Part shown: positions 6,134-13,528 of the stretch, piece after piece
Layout of the letters: the number at the start of each line of letters is the position of its first letter
Numbering within the stretch: position 1 is the first letter of the stretch
Origin: Pseudomonadota bacterium
GTDB lineage: Bacteria; Pseudomonadota; Alphaproteobacteria; Rhizobiales; Tepidamorphaceae
Direction: 5' to 3'
NCBI GenBank assembly: GCA_023435545.1
Contig: JAEYRQ010000391.1
Span: forward strand, 1-13,528
Length of the DNA: 13,528 nt
Program-made: the position numbers and the translations under genes
The notes under the pieces: model-generated
Told to the model about the DNA's origin: nothing
What the model saw: the letters and a program-made list of their open reading frames with translations, nothing else
Database searches by the model: none

Positions 6134-7186
6134 ATGCGACAGGGACGACTTCTGGCAAGCGCGGCGGTCGCCGCGATGCTGCTGGGCCTCGGTCCGGCGA
6201 ACGCCGCCGATCCGATCACCGTGGTCGGATGGGGCGGCAACTGGGACAAGGCGTACAAGGAGGGCGTCTGGGACGTGTATACGGCCGAGACGGGCGTGCC
6301 GATCGTCATCGAGGAATGGGCGGGGGAGCTCGCCAAGGTGCGTGCGCAGGTGCAGAGCGGCAACATCACCTACGACATGGTGGCCGCCGAGGCGCCGAGC
6401 GTCGAGATCGGCTGCGCCGAGGGCCTGTTCGTCAAACTGAGCCCGGAGATCACCGGCGATCCCTCGAAGTACCACCCCGGCACGATCCATGACTGCGGGG
6501 TGGCCTCCGACACCTGGGCGACGATCCTCGCCTACAACGCCGACGCGATCGACGGCGAAGGCCCGAAGAGCTGGGCCGACTTCTGGGACGTCGAGAAATT
6601 CCCCGGCAAGCGGGGCATGCTGGCGCAGGCGCAGTACACGCTCGAGAACGCGATGATGGCCGACGGCGTGGCGCCGCAGCACGTTTACACCGAGTTGCGT
6701 AAGCCCGGCGGCATCGACCGCGCCTTCGCCATGCTCGACAAGATCAAGCCGCATGTCGTCTGGTGGTCGACCTCGACGCAGGCGATCCAGAACCTCGACA
6801 GCGGCGAGGTGGTGATGACCGACCAGTACAACGCGCGCATCACCAACGACGTCATCAACGAGGGCAAGAACTACAAGATCGCCTGGGAGGCCGGCTTCTT
6901 CTACGGCACGGACATGTGGGCCGTTGTGAAAGGCGCCCCCAACGAGGCGGAAGCGCTCGAACTGCTCAAGTGGTTCTCGGTCCCCGAGCACCAGGCGGGC
7001 TTCTCGAAGCTCTATGCCTACGGCACCGGCCGGGTGGAAGCCGCCGACTTCGTTCCCGACGACTGGAAGGTCCACCTGCCGACCGCGCCGCACCACGTCC
7101 AGTACGGCGCAAGCTACGACACCGACTTCTGGGTGGAGAACAAGGAATCCCTGGAAGAGCGGTTCAAGGCCTGGCTGGCGCGATGA
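6134..7186 (+). CDS. periplasmic substrate-binding protein of a polyamine-type ABC transporter (PotD/PotF-like)
   Basis: This is a 350-residue secreted protein. Residues 1-24 form a Sec signal peptide: basic MRQGR, a hydrophobic core, and an ANA|AD cleavage site. The mature part begins PITVVGWGGNWDKAY, the usual first strand of spermidine/putrescine-type binding proteins. It continues with YDMVAAEAPSVEIGCAEGLF, WWSTSTQAIQNLDSGEVVM and a C-terminal LLKWFSVPEHQAGF segment, all family-typical. It captures the substrate in the periplasm and delivers it to the two permeases that follow. A GGGGAG just before the ATG is a strong ribosome site. It is the first gene of the plus-strand operon, and its stop overlaps the next start (ATGA). 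The polyamine-type family also includes proteins for other organic cations and amines, so the true ligand cannot be named. Confidence 0.93.
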   Translation: MRQGRLLASAAVAAMLLGLGPANAADPITVVGWGGNWDKAYKEGVWDVYTAETGVPIVIEEWAGELAKVRAQVQSGNITYDMVAAEAPSVEIGCAEGLFVKLSPEITGDPSKYHPGTIHDCGVASDTWATILAYNADAIDGEGPKSWADFWDVEKFPGKRGMLAQAQYTLENAMMADGVAPQHVYTELRKPGGIDRAFAMLDKIKPHVVWWSTSTQAIQNLDSGEVVMTDQYNARITNDVINEGKNYKIAWEAGFFYGTDMWAVVKGAPNEAEALELLKWFSVPEHQAGFSKLYAYGTGRVEAADFVPDDWKVHLPTAPHHVQYGASYDTDFWVENKESLEERFKAWLAR

Positions 7187-8436
7187 GGCCAGCCGCGGAC
7201 GGCGATTCCGCCACGTATCACAGGATGGGCGGGAGAGGCTTCGGCCTCTCCCGCCGGGACGTGTCGATGGCGCTGCTCGCGCTGCCGCTGGTGGTGTTCA
7301 TCGCCGTCATCTTCATCTGGCCTGTCGGCCGGTTCCTGGCGCTGTCGATCGACAACTCCGACATATCCGATAACCTTCCCCGCACCATCTCGGCATTGGA
7401 GGGGTGGGACGCGGCCGGAGGAACGCCTGGCGAGGCGGCATTCGCTGCGCTCGTCGAGGACCTGGCACAGGCCCGGAATGCCGGACGCGACGGCGTCCTG
7501 GCGCAGCTGATCAATCAGCGGCTCGTCGGGACCCGTTTCCTGGTCATCAAGACCGCGGGTGACGCAGCGGACGGCAAGTTCGCCGGGGCGGACATCAGGA
7601 CCACCGTGCTGGAGGCTCACCCCGGCTGGGCCGACCCTGCTCTCTGGTCGGTGATCGCCCGGAATGCCTGGCGCCTCACCGACTACTACCTGCTCGGAAG
7701 CCTCGATCTCGAGCGCACCCCGGACGGCGGGGTCGCCCGCGTCTCACCCGACCGGGCGCAGTTCCTCGACGTGCTGCTGCGGACGATCTGGATCAGCATC
7801 GTCGTCACGGCGATCTGCGCGGTGCTGGCGATCCCGCTGGCGCAGGCGATGGTGAGCGCGCCGCCAATGGTCTCCCGCATCCTGTTCGCGCTGGTGCTGT
7901 TCCCGCTGTGGACCTCGCTGCTGGTGCGCACCGTCATCTGGATCATCGTGCTGCAGCGGAACGGACCGGTGAACGCCACTCTCGTCTGGACGGGTATCGT
8001 CGACGAACCGCTCAGCCTCATCTACACCCGCTTCTCGCTCTATGTGGCGATGGTGCAGGTGCTGCTGCCGATCATGGTGCTTTCGGTCGCCTCGGTCATG
8101 CGCCGGGTTCCGCCGACCTATATGAAGGCCGCCCTGTCGCTCGGCGCGCCGTGGTTCGTCGCCTGGCGCCGGGTCTACCTGCCGATGATCATGCCCGGCA
8201 TCCTGGCGGGATCGGCGATCGTCTTCGTCTTCGCGCTCGGCTACTACATCACCCCGGCGCGGGTCGGAGGGCCGACGGACCAGATGGTCTCCTCCTACAT
8301 CGCCTTCTACACCAACACGACGCTGAACTGGGGGCTGGCGGCCGCGTTGTCGGTGCAGCTTCTCCTGATCCTTTGCCTGTGCGGCCTTCTGCTGTGGACG
8401 GCGAGAGCGCTCGTCGGGTCGAGGCGGCCAGCATGA
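7183..8436 (+). CDS. ABC transporter permease (PotB/PotH-like) with large periplasmic insertion
   Basis: This 417-residue inner-membrane protein is longer than the usual 280-320 for PotB-type permeases. The first membrane helix spans about 28-55. It is followed by about 140 mostly polar residues (roughly 56-195), then five more helices from about 198 to 410. The cytoplasmic EAA coupling loop is at 316-339 (KAALSLGAPWFVAWRRVYLP), which contacts the ATPase encoded at 2818-3930. The extra length is the periplasmic segment between helices 1 and 2, seen in one subset of this permease family and probably facing the binding protein. The ATG at 7183 overlaps the stop of the binding-protein gene (ATGA); in-frame ATGs at 7225 and 7267 are alternatives. 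Its own stop overlaps the next permease start. Confidence 0.93.
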   Translation: MRPAADGDSATYHRMGGRGFGLSRRDVSMALLALPLVVFIAVIFIWPVGRFLALSIDNSDISDNLPRTISALEGWDAAGGTPGEAAFAALVEDLAQARNAGRDGVLAQLINQRLVGTRFLVIKTAGDAADGKFAGADIRTTVLEAHPGWADPALWSVIARNAWRLTDYYLLGSLDLERTPDGGVARVSPDRAQFLDVLLRTIWISIVVTAICAVLAIPLAQAMVSAPPMVSRILFALVLFPLWTSLLVRTVIWIIVLQRNGPVNATLVWTGIVDEPLSLIYTRFSLYVAMVQVLLPIMVLSVASVMRRVPPTYMKAALSLGAPWFVAWRRVYLPMIMPGILAGSAIVFVFALGYYITPARVGGPTDQMVSSYIAFYTNTTLNWGLAAALSVQLLLILCLCGLLLWTARALVGSRRPA

Positions 8437-9236
8437 ACGAGCGCGGCCGCACCATCGCGATGTACGGCGTCTCGGCGCTGCTGCTCGCCTACATCCTTCT
8501 GCCACTGGTCTTCATCGTGCCGATGTCGCTGACCAGCGGCAACACGCTGACCTTCCCGACGCCCGGCTGGTCGCTGCGCTGGTACGAGGAACTCGCCACC
8601 GATCCGCGCTGGGTCAACTCGCTGTGGACGTCGCTGGTCATCGCTGTCTCGACCACGCTGTTGTCCTGCCTGCTCGGCATACCGGCGGCGATCGGGCTGG
8701 CGTGGGGCAACTATCCGGGCAAGCCACTGATCTACGCGATCGTGGCCGCCCCGCTCGTCGTGCCGGTGGTGATCGTCGGCGTGGCCGCCTTCTCGTTCTT
8801 CGCCACGCTCGGCCTTGTCGGCAACCGGCTATCGATCATCCTCACCCACACGGCGATGGCGGTGCCGGTCATGCTGACCGCCGTCGCCGCCAGCCTGCGC
8901 GGGTTCGACCGCAATCTGGTCCGGGCCGCCCAGTCGCTGGGAGCCGGTGTCTGGCGCATCTTTTTCAAGGTGCTGCTGCCGCTGATCGCGCCGGGTGTGC
9001 TGACCGGGGCGATCATCGCCTTCATCATCTCCTTCGACGAGGTGGTGGTGGCGAGCTTCCTGTCGGTGGGGGCAGACCGCACCCTGCCCCGCATGATCTT
9101 CTCCGGCGTCCGCGAGTCGATCAGTCCGGCGATCGCGGCGGTGGCGGTGCTGCTGATCGTCTTCTCGGCACTGCTGCTGGCGGTCATCGGCTGGCTGCAG
9201 GCGCGCACCCAGCGGCTGCGGCGCGCCGCCCAATGA
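8433..9236 (+). CDS. ABC transporter permease (PotC/PotI-like)
   Basis: This 267-residue inner-membrane protein has about six hydrophobic helices. The N-terminal helix is at about 9-32, and a periplasmic SGNTLTFPTPGWSLRWYEE segment follows, characteristic of PotC-type subunits. The EAA loop is at about 164-187 (RAAQSLGAGVWRIFFKVLLP). It pairs with the preceding permease to form the channel of the amine-type importer. The ATG at 8433 overlaps the upstream stop (ATGA), with GAGG 8 bases before it. The gene ends by overlapping the start of the M20 hydrolase, which ties transport and catabolism into one transcript. Confidence 0.94.
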   Translation: MNERGRTIAMYGVSALLLAYILLPLVFIVPMSLTSGNTLTFPTPGWSLRWYEELATDPRWVNSLWTSLVIAVSTTLLSCLLGIPAAIGLAWGNYPGKPLIYAIVAAPLVVPVVIVGVAAFSFFATLGLVGNRLSIILTHTAMAVPVMLTAVAASLRGFDRNLVRAAQSLGAGVWRIFFKVLLPLIAPGVLTGAIIAFIISFDEVVVASFLSVGADRTLPRMIFSGVRESISPAIAAVAVLLIVFSALLLAVIGWLQARTQRLRRAAQ

Positions 9237-10417
9237 CAGCCATCGATCCCCGCGTTGCCGCGATCGCGGACGAGATGACGTCCTGGCGGCGGCATCTCCA
9301 TCAACATCCCGACCTCGGCTTCGAGGAGCACGCGACCGCCCGCTTCGTCGCCGACAGGCTTCGGACCTGGGGCCTGGTGGTGGTCGAGGCCGTCGGCGGC
9401 ACCGGGGTCGTGGCGACGCTTCACGGCCGGCACGGCTCGGGCGACACCATCGGCATCCGCGCCGCACTCGACGCGCTGCCGATCGAGGAGACGACCGGCC
9501 TGCCGCATGCCTCGCGCAAGCCCGGCGTGATGCATGCCTGCGGCCATGACGGCCACATGGCGATGCTGCTCGGCGCAGCGCAGGTGCTGGCTGGCTCCCG
9601 GGATTTCGCTGGTACGGTGCGGTTCATCTTCCAGCCTGCGGAGGAAGGGCTCGGCGGCGCGCTGGCCATGCTGGAGGACGGGCTGTTCGAGCGCTTTCCC
9701 TGCGACGAGATCTTCGCCCTGCACAACAGCGAGCGTCCGCTCGGCCAGGTCGTCGTTCACGATCGCGCCGTCGCGGCTGCGGCCGATCGCTTCGAGATCA
9801 CCATCCTCGGCAGCGGCGGCCACGCGGCGACGCCGCATCTGGCCGTCAATCCGCTGCCCGTCGCCGCGCGACTGCTGCTCGACATCGAGGCCCTGCCCGG
9901 CCGGCTGACGGATGCCGCTCACCCGGCCGTGGTCACGGTCGGAGCGCTCAGCGGCGGCAAGGGATTCAACACGATCCCCGCGACAGCCACGCTGACCGGA
10001 ACGGTGCGCTGCTTCGATCCGGAGGTTCGGCAGACGCTGGAGGACGCCATCCGCCGCCTCTCCCGATCGCATGCCGCCATGCATGGTGCGGGTGTCGAGA
10101 TCGACTATCGGACGATCTTCGCGCCGACGATCAATGCCCCGGCCTCCGCGGAACTTGTCGCCGCAATCGGCAGGGAGATCGTTGGCGCGGACGCGGTGCT
10201 GTGCAATCCGCCGCCCGAGATGGGTTCTGAGGATTTTTCCTTCATGCTGGAGCAGCGTCCGGGGTGCTGCTTCCTCGTCGGCCAGAACGACGAGCGCCAT
10301 GTCGCCGTCGCGCATGACGACGCCTACGACTTCAACGATGCGCTGTTGCCGATCGGAGCGAGCCTGTGGGTGCGGCTGGTCGAGCGGCGGCTCGACCCGG
10401 GCGCGGACGGCTCCTGA
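9233..10417 (+). CDS. M20 family amidohydrolase (N-acyl amino acid deacylase / hippurate hydrolase type)
   Basis: This 394-residue cytoplasmic metallohydrolase has no signal peptide. It has the M20D layout: WRRHLHQHPDLGFEE at the start, RAALDALPIEE (D80), metal-site residues in HACGHDGH (C103, H105), PAEEG (E137, E138) and ALHN (H164), and a lid-domain histidine in GGHAATPH. The C-terminal MGSEDFSFML and AHDDAYDFND segments complete the catalytic domain. In RAALD an Ala replaces the more common Asp of RADMD; this occurs in the family. Enzymes of this type remove acyl groups from N-acyl amino acids, hippurate or indole-amino acid conjugates. The ATG at 9233 overlaps the permease stop, so it probably acts on the imported compound and frees an amino group for the later enzymes. 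The exact substrate is unknown. Confidence 0.93.
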   Translation: MTAIDPRVAAIADEMTSWRRHLHQHPDLGFEEHATARFVADRLRTWGLVVVEAVGGTGVVATLHGRHGSGDTIGIRAALDALPIEETTGLPHASRKPGVMHACGHDGHMAMLLGAAQVLAGSRDFAGTVRFIFQPAEEGLGGALAMLEDGLFERFPCDEIFALHNSERPLGQVVVHDRAVAAAADRFEITILGSGGHAATPHLAVNPLPVAARLLLDIEALPGRLTDAAHPAVVTVGALSGGKGFNTIPATATLTGTVRCFDPEVRQTLEDAIRRLSRSHAAMHGAGVEIDYRTIFAPTINAPASAELVAAIGREIVGADAVLCNPPPEMGSEDFSFMLEQRPGCCFLVGQNDERHVAVAHDDAYDFNDALLPIGASLWVRLVERRLDPGADGS

Positions 10418-10418
10418 G

Positions 10419-11843
10419 ATGCTGGGGATCGCCGAGGAGGACATCGTCTGGCGCAGCCACTGGCTGCAGCAGGCGCTCGTGGAGGACCGTGATCTCGCGC
10501 CACCGCTCGAAGGCGCGCAGCGAGCCGATGTCTGCATCGTCGGCGGTGGCTATCTCGGCCTTTGGACGGCGATTAGATTGCGCCAGCAGGACCCGTCCCT
10601 CGATATCGTGGTTCTCGAGCGCGACATCTGCGGAGGCGGCGCCAGCGGCCGCAATTCCGGCATGCTGCTGCCGGCATGGGCGAAGTTCGCTGCGCTCGCC
10701 GCGCTGCGGGGAGAAGCAGAGGCGCTGCGCATCATCGACGCTGCACTCGACACGATCGACGAGATCGAGGCGTTCTGCGCATCGCACGACATCGACTGCT
10801 GGTTCGACCGTGTCGGCTGGATCTGGGGGGCGACCTGCGCGGCGCAGATCGGTGCAGCCGACGCCACGCTGCAGCGGCTGGCCGAACTCGGCCGGCATCC
10901 GGCGAGGCACGTGACACGCGACGAGATCGCGGCGATGACCGGATCGCCGAGCCTGATCGCCGGTGTCCACGATGCGTCGGCGGCAACGATCCATGCGGGA
11001 TTTCTCGCCCGGGGGCTCAGGCGCGTCGCGCTGAATATGGGCGGGCGTATTCACGAGAAGACTGCGATGCGCCGCTTCAGCCGAAGCGGCCGGCTGACGG
11101 TGGAGACCGCAGGCGGCAGCGTTGCGACCGGCAGTCTCGTGCTGGCGATGAACGCCTGGTCCGGCGGCGTCCGCGAACTCGCGCCGGCGATCTTCAACAT
11201 ATCGAGCGATGACGCGGCATCCCGGCCGATGGCCGAAAAGCTGGCGCGGATCGGCTACGCGCGCGGGCCTCTCGTGATCGACTCGCGCGTCTTCGTGTCA
11301 GGCTGGCGGGTGACGCGCGACGGCCGGCTGAATGTGGGGGTTACGGGCGGCCATGTCGGCTTCGGCGGTCTCGTCGACGGGCGGTTCGATGCCCCCTCGC
11401 CAAGGGTCGAGGCGATGCGGCAGGCGCTGCGGGAGGGACACCCGGCCCTTGCACAGTTCGAGGTGGCGAGCGCCTGGAGCGGCCCCATCGACCGCACGGC
11501 GAGCGGCCTGCCCCTGTTCGGCCGCCTGCCCGGCCGACCGGAGGTCCTCTACGGCTACGGCTTTTCCGGCAATGGCATCGGCATGACCTGTCTGGGCAGC
11601 CGGATCCTTGCCGGGCTCGTGCTTGGCCGCGAGGACGACTGGACCCGGTGTGCCCTTGTCCGCCCGGTCGAACGCGGCTTCCCGCCCGAACCGTTCCGGT
11701 TCGTCGGTGCGCACCTGGTGCGCAATGCGGTGCGGCGGCGCGATAGGCTGGAGCATCTGAACCGCGAACCCGATCCGGCGACACGCTGGCTGGCGGGCCT
11801 GGCGCCGTCGGGCGTCACGCCGTCCAGGGCCAATATCGATTGA
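10419..11843 (+). CDS. FAD-dependent oxidoreductase, DAO family (amine / amino acid oxidase type)
   Basis: This 474-residue flavoprotein carries the dinucleotide-binding fold at 37-67 (VCIVGGGYLGLWTA, glutamate E67 in VVLER). GASGRNSGM follows at 74-82, as in gamma-glutamylputrescine oxidase (PuuB) and glycine/D-amino acid oxidase-like proteins. The C-terminal flavin-contact segment is YGYGFSGNGIGM. Family members oxidise the C-N bond of amines, N-methyl amino acids or D-amino acids to an imine that hydrolyses to aldehyde or keto acid. The polyamine-type transporter in the same operon favours an amine or diamine substrate, by analogy with the Puu pathway, but no aldehyde dehydrogenase or glutamine-synthetase-like partner is present in the window. 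The ATG at 10419 is one base after the hydrolase stop. Family assignment is secure; substrate is open. Confidence 0.9.
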   Translation: MLGIAEEDIVWRSHWLQQALVEDRDLAPPLEGAQRADVCIVGGGYLGLWTAIRLRQQDPSLDIVVLERDICGGGASGRNSGMLLPAWAKFAALAALRGEAEALRIIDAALDTIDEIEAFCASHDIDCWFDRVGWIWGATCAAQIGAADATLQRLAELGRHPARHVTRDEIAAMTGSPSLIAGVHDASAATIHAGFLARGLRRVALNMGGRIHEKTAMRRFSRSGRLTVETAGGSVATGSLVLAMNAWSGGVRELAPAIFNISSDDAASRPMAEKLARIGYARGPLVIDSRVFVSGWRVTRDGRLNVGVTGGHVGFGGLVDGRFDAPSPRVEAMRQALREGHPALAQFEVASAWSGPIDRTASGLPLFGRLPGRPEVLYGYGFSGNGIGMTCLGSRILAGLVLGREDDWTRCALVRPVERGFPPEPFRFVGAHLVRNAVRRRDRLEHLNREPDPATRWLAGLAPSGVTPSRANID

Positions 11844-12217
11844 TGGAGACGATGATGCCGCAACCGAAGGTCTTCCGGCGCGCCGAGATGGAGTTTATCC
11901 CCGCCGTGACACCGACCGGGACCACCTCCATTGCCCGCGTGGTGAACAGCTCGAACAGCGAGCACATGGGCGGCGGCATCGAATGCCTCGAGGATGTGAC
12001 GATCGACTGGACCGTCACCTATGACGAGATCCTGTTCGTTCTCGAAGGGCCGCTGATCATCGAATTCGACGACGCCCGCCATGTCTGCGAGGCAGGCGAC
12101 ATCGTCTGGCTGCCGAACGGCACCCACCTTCGATACATCGCGGAGGGAAAAGCGACCTACTTCTATGCGCTCCATCCGGTCGACTGGGCGTCGCGCCAGG
12201 GCGTCCGCGAGCCCTGA
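11843..12217 (+). CDS. EutQ-like cupin-domain protein
   Basis: This is a small soluble single-domain cupin of 124 residues from the ATG at 11843, whose first base is the last base of the oxidoreductase stop. ATGs at 11852 and 11855 follow a better ribosome site (GGAG at 11845-11848) and may be the true starts. The core DWTVTYDEILFVLEGPLIIEF, then EAGDIVWLPNGTHLRY and FYALHPVDW, follows the cupin domain of EutQ from ethanolamine catabolism. EutQ-like cupins are also found outside eut operons beside amine-utilising genes. Candidate metal or active-site residues are the Asp-Glu pair and the His of GTHLRY; the classical cupin HxH set is not evident. It could be a small-molecule-binding helper or an isomerase-like enzyme. 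It is the last gene of the plus-strand operon. Confidence 0.8.
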   Translation: METMMPQPKVFRRAEMEFIPAVTPTGTTSIARVVNSSNSEHMGGGIECLEDVTIDWTVTYDEILFVLEGPLIIEFDDARHVCEAGDIVWLPNGTHLRYIAEGKATYFYALHPVDWASRQGVREP

Positions 12218-12527
12218 ACAGATGATCGCTCTCGGGGAGCACGCGGGGCGGCGGATCCCCGGCGAGACGGTCTCCCAAGAGGGACCGTTGCGCAAACCTG
12301 CCGGTGCCGGATGTCCATGTCCGTCAGGCGATGCACCCACCTCCCCCTCGCGGGGCCTGTTGCGCAATACCGGCGGAGCCTCCGGAACGGGGCGTCATCC
12401 TCTCCACCCCGCCACGTCATGCCCGGGCTTGACCCGGGCATCTTCCTGGACCCCCACGAGATTGCCGGGTCGAGCCCGGCAATGACGTCGGAGGGAAGGC
12501 AACGACCTGCATCATCTTCGACCGCCG
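12218..12527. other. intergenic region between convergent genes
   Basis: This 310-base gap separates the 3' ends of the cupin gene (plus) and the tyrosine kinase gene (minus). Its main content is the double-hairpin repeat at 12414-12488. The 8-mer palindrome TTGCGCAA occurs twice, at 12288-12295 and 12360-12367. No T-rich intrinsic terminator was seen, and the open frames crossing it have no protein-like features. Confidence 0.6.
12414..12488. repeat. REP-like palindromic element (two hairpins in a larger inverted repeat)
   Basis: The 75-bp element is bounded by ACGTCAT (12414-12420) and ATGACGT (12482-12488). The left arm folds into a perfect 9-bp stem (ATGCCCGGG/CCCGGGCAT) with loop CTTGA at 12419-12441. 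The right arm folds into a perfect 9-bp stem (ATTGCCGGG/CCCGGCAAT) with loop TCGAG at 12461-12483. The two 28-base arms are inverted copies matching at 23 of 28 positions. Elements of the type TCATGCCCGGGCTTGACCCGGGCAT are widespread between genes in Rhizobiales. Placed between convergent genes, it could act as a two-way transcription end or mRNA stabiliser; that role is inferred. Confidence 0.8.
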
Positions 12528-13528
12528 CTAAGAGGGTGAGGTTTCCCCTGCCCTGCGCGGGTCGCCATAGACCGCGTCGTAGTAGGCCGGGACCCCGTAG
12601 CTCTCGTAGAGATGCAGGCGTTTGACGTCGACCTTGTTGAGGACGACGCCGAGGCACTTGTCGCGAATGCTGCGCTCGGTTTCCAGCACGGTCCGCACCA
12701 GCCGGCGGGGGGTGCGGCCCCACTCGACGACCAGCAGGAAGGCATCGAAAAGGGCGTTGGCGGCGCGCACATCGACCACCGAGCCGAGCGGCGGCAGATC
12801 GACGACGATGTAGTCGAAATGCGGCGCCACCTCGAGGAGGATCTCGCTCATGCGTGCGGACGCCAGCATCAGCCCGGCGCCGGCCGAACGACTGCCGCGC
12901 CCCGACGGCAGGAACAGGAGCCGGGAGTCCTCTTCCATCAGCAGCAGTTCCCGAAGCGGGCGGCCGTCCCGCAGCGCCTCCACCAGCCCGGCCTCGGCCC
13001 GCGGCGCCATGGCGCGGGACAGGCCCGGATTGCGGATGTCTCCATCGATGAGCAGCGTGCGGCTCCCGTGCAGCGCGAGCAGCGTGGCCAGGTTCTTGGC
13101 GACGGTGGATTTGCCTTCGTCGGGCAGCGCCGAGACGATGCCGAGGATCTTCGGCCGCCGATCGCCAAGCGCCAGGTCGGTGGTCACCTTGGCCGCCCTG
13201 AGCGTCTCGGCGTAGTGCGACATCGGCTCCCGCGTAATCTGGTGCAGGATCGAGCCGTCCTCGGGGACGATGCGCCTGGACCCGCTCGCCGACCGAGGAG
13301 CCTCCTCGCCGTCCGGGGGGGCATCGACCAGGGGATGGATGATCGGCAAGGCGCCGATCAACTCCAGTCCCAGTTCCTCCCGGACCTGCGCGCCGGAGCG
13401 GAAGGAATGTTCGCGCAGTTCGCGCAACGCCCCCAGCGCCATGCCGAACACCGCGCCGACGCTCAGGAAGGCGGCCAGAACGAATGTCGTCTTCGGCCCG
13501 CTGGGTCGCAGCGGCTTCACCGCAGGTG
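12528..13528 (-). CDS. polysaccharide-biosynthesis tyrosine autokinase (Wzc/ExoP/CpsD type), C-terminal part
   Basis: The reading frame is open to the right edge, so this is the C-terminal ~330 residues of a larger protein, probably over 700 residues in full. Just inside the edge is a Pro-rich PLRPSGPK stretch and a membrane helix (TTFVLAAFLSVGAVFGMALG), the second helix that closes the Wzz-like periplasmic domain. The cytoplasmic BY-kinase domain follows: Walker A SALPDEGKST, Walker A' LLIDGDIRNP, and Walker B YIVVDLPP. The C-terminus ends with a tyrosine cluster (YESYGVPAYYDAVYGD), the usual autophosphorylation sites. Such proteins control the chain length and export of exopolysaccharide or capsule. 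A GTG at 13520 is not a credible start because family sequence continues upstream (PAV before KPLRP). The gene converges on the cupin gene and is not functionally linked to the catabolic operons. Confidence 0.9.
   Translation of the reverse strand, partial: PAVKPLRPSGPKTTFVLAAFLSVGAVFGMALGALRELREHSFRSGAQVREELGLELIGALPIIHPLVDAPPDGEEAPRSASGSRRIVPEDGSILHQITREPMSHYAETLRAAKVTTDLALGDRRPKILGIVSALPDEGKSTVAKNLATLLALHGSRTLLIDGDIRNPGLSRAMAPRAEAGLVEALRDGRPLRELLLMEEDSRLLFLPSGRGSRSAGAGLMLASARMSEILLEVAPHFDYIVVDLPPLGSVVDVRAANALFDAFLLVVEWGRTPRRLVRTVLETERSIRDKCLGVVLNKVDVKRLHLYESYGVPAYYDAVYGDPRRAGETSPS

Noticed and set aside
8732..10537. A 601-codon minus-strand open frame opposite the permease and M20 genes
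   Set aside because: It is antisense to genes with full family motifs, and its translation has no recognisable fold or membrane pattern.
12414..12488. A CRISPR repeat or classical intrinsic terminator
   Set aside because: There is only one inverted pair rather than a regular direct-repeat array, and no T-run follows either hairpin; it fits a REP-like element better.
12163..12723. A 186-codon minus-strand open frame across the convergent intergenic region
   Set aside because: It runs through the hairpin repeat and the kinase gene in the wrong frame, with no protein-like signature.

Overview
The window is GC-rich, densely packed bacterial DNA that looks like an alphaproteobacterium of the Hyphomicrobiales (Rhizobiales) type. 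The pointers are the strong G/C third-position bias, chains of genes joined by ATGA overlaps, an ExoP/Wzc-type tyrosine autokinase, and a palindromic intergenic element of a kind common in that order. The taxonomic call is inference. No rRNA, tRNA, CRISPR array or insertion sequence was seen.

Layout. (1) 1-1479, minus strand: a LysR-type regulator and, 319 bases beyond it, the 5' part of a CidA/LrgA holin-like membrane protein gene that runs off the left edge. (2) 1541-6000, minus strand: a tight operon, in transcription order a class III beta-amino-acid-type aminotransferase, a GntR/FCD regulator, a polyamine-type ABC ATPase, a beta-keto acid cleavage enzyme (BKACE), and a frameshifted and truncated hotdog thioesterase. 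(3) 6001-6133: a divergent control region carrying two copies of a TGATCA-centred palindrome. (4) 6134-12217, plus strand: a second tight operon with the periplasmic binding protein and two permeases of the same ABC transporter, an M20 amidohydrolase, a DAO-family FAD oxidoreductase and an EutQ-like cupin. (5) 12218-12527: a gene-free gap containing a 75-bp double-hairpin repeat. (6) 12528-13528, minus strand: the C-terminal part of a polysaccharide-export tyrosine autokinase that runs off the right edge.

The two divergent operons read as one catabolic unit. The transporter would bring in a cationic or amine-containing compound. The M20 hydrolase could remove an acyl group, and the FAD enzyme could oxidise an amine. 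The aminotransferase resembles the beta-phenylalanine aminotransferase group, which makes beta-keto acids, and BKACE enzymes consume beta-keto acids with acetyl-CoA to give acetoacetate and a new acyl-CoA. The adjacent aminotransferase and BKACE therefore suggest a short route beta-amino acid -> beta-keto acid -> acetoacetate + acyl-CoA. The thioesterase that would release the acyl group is broken here. The substrate is not known from sequence, and the GntR protein is the probable local regulator.
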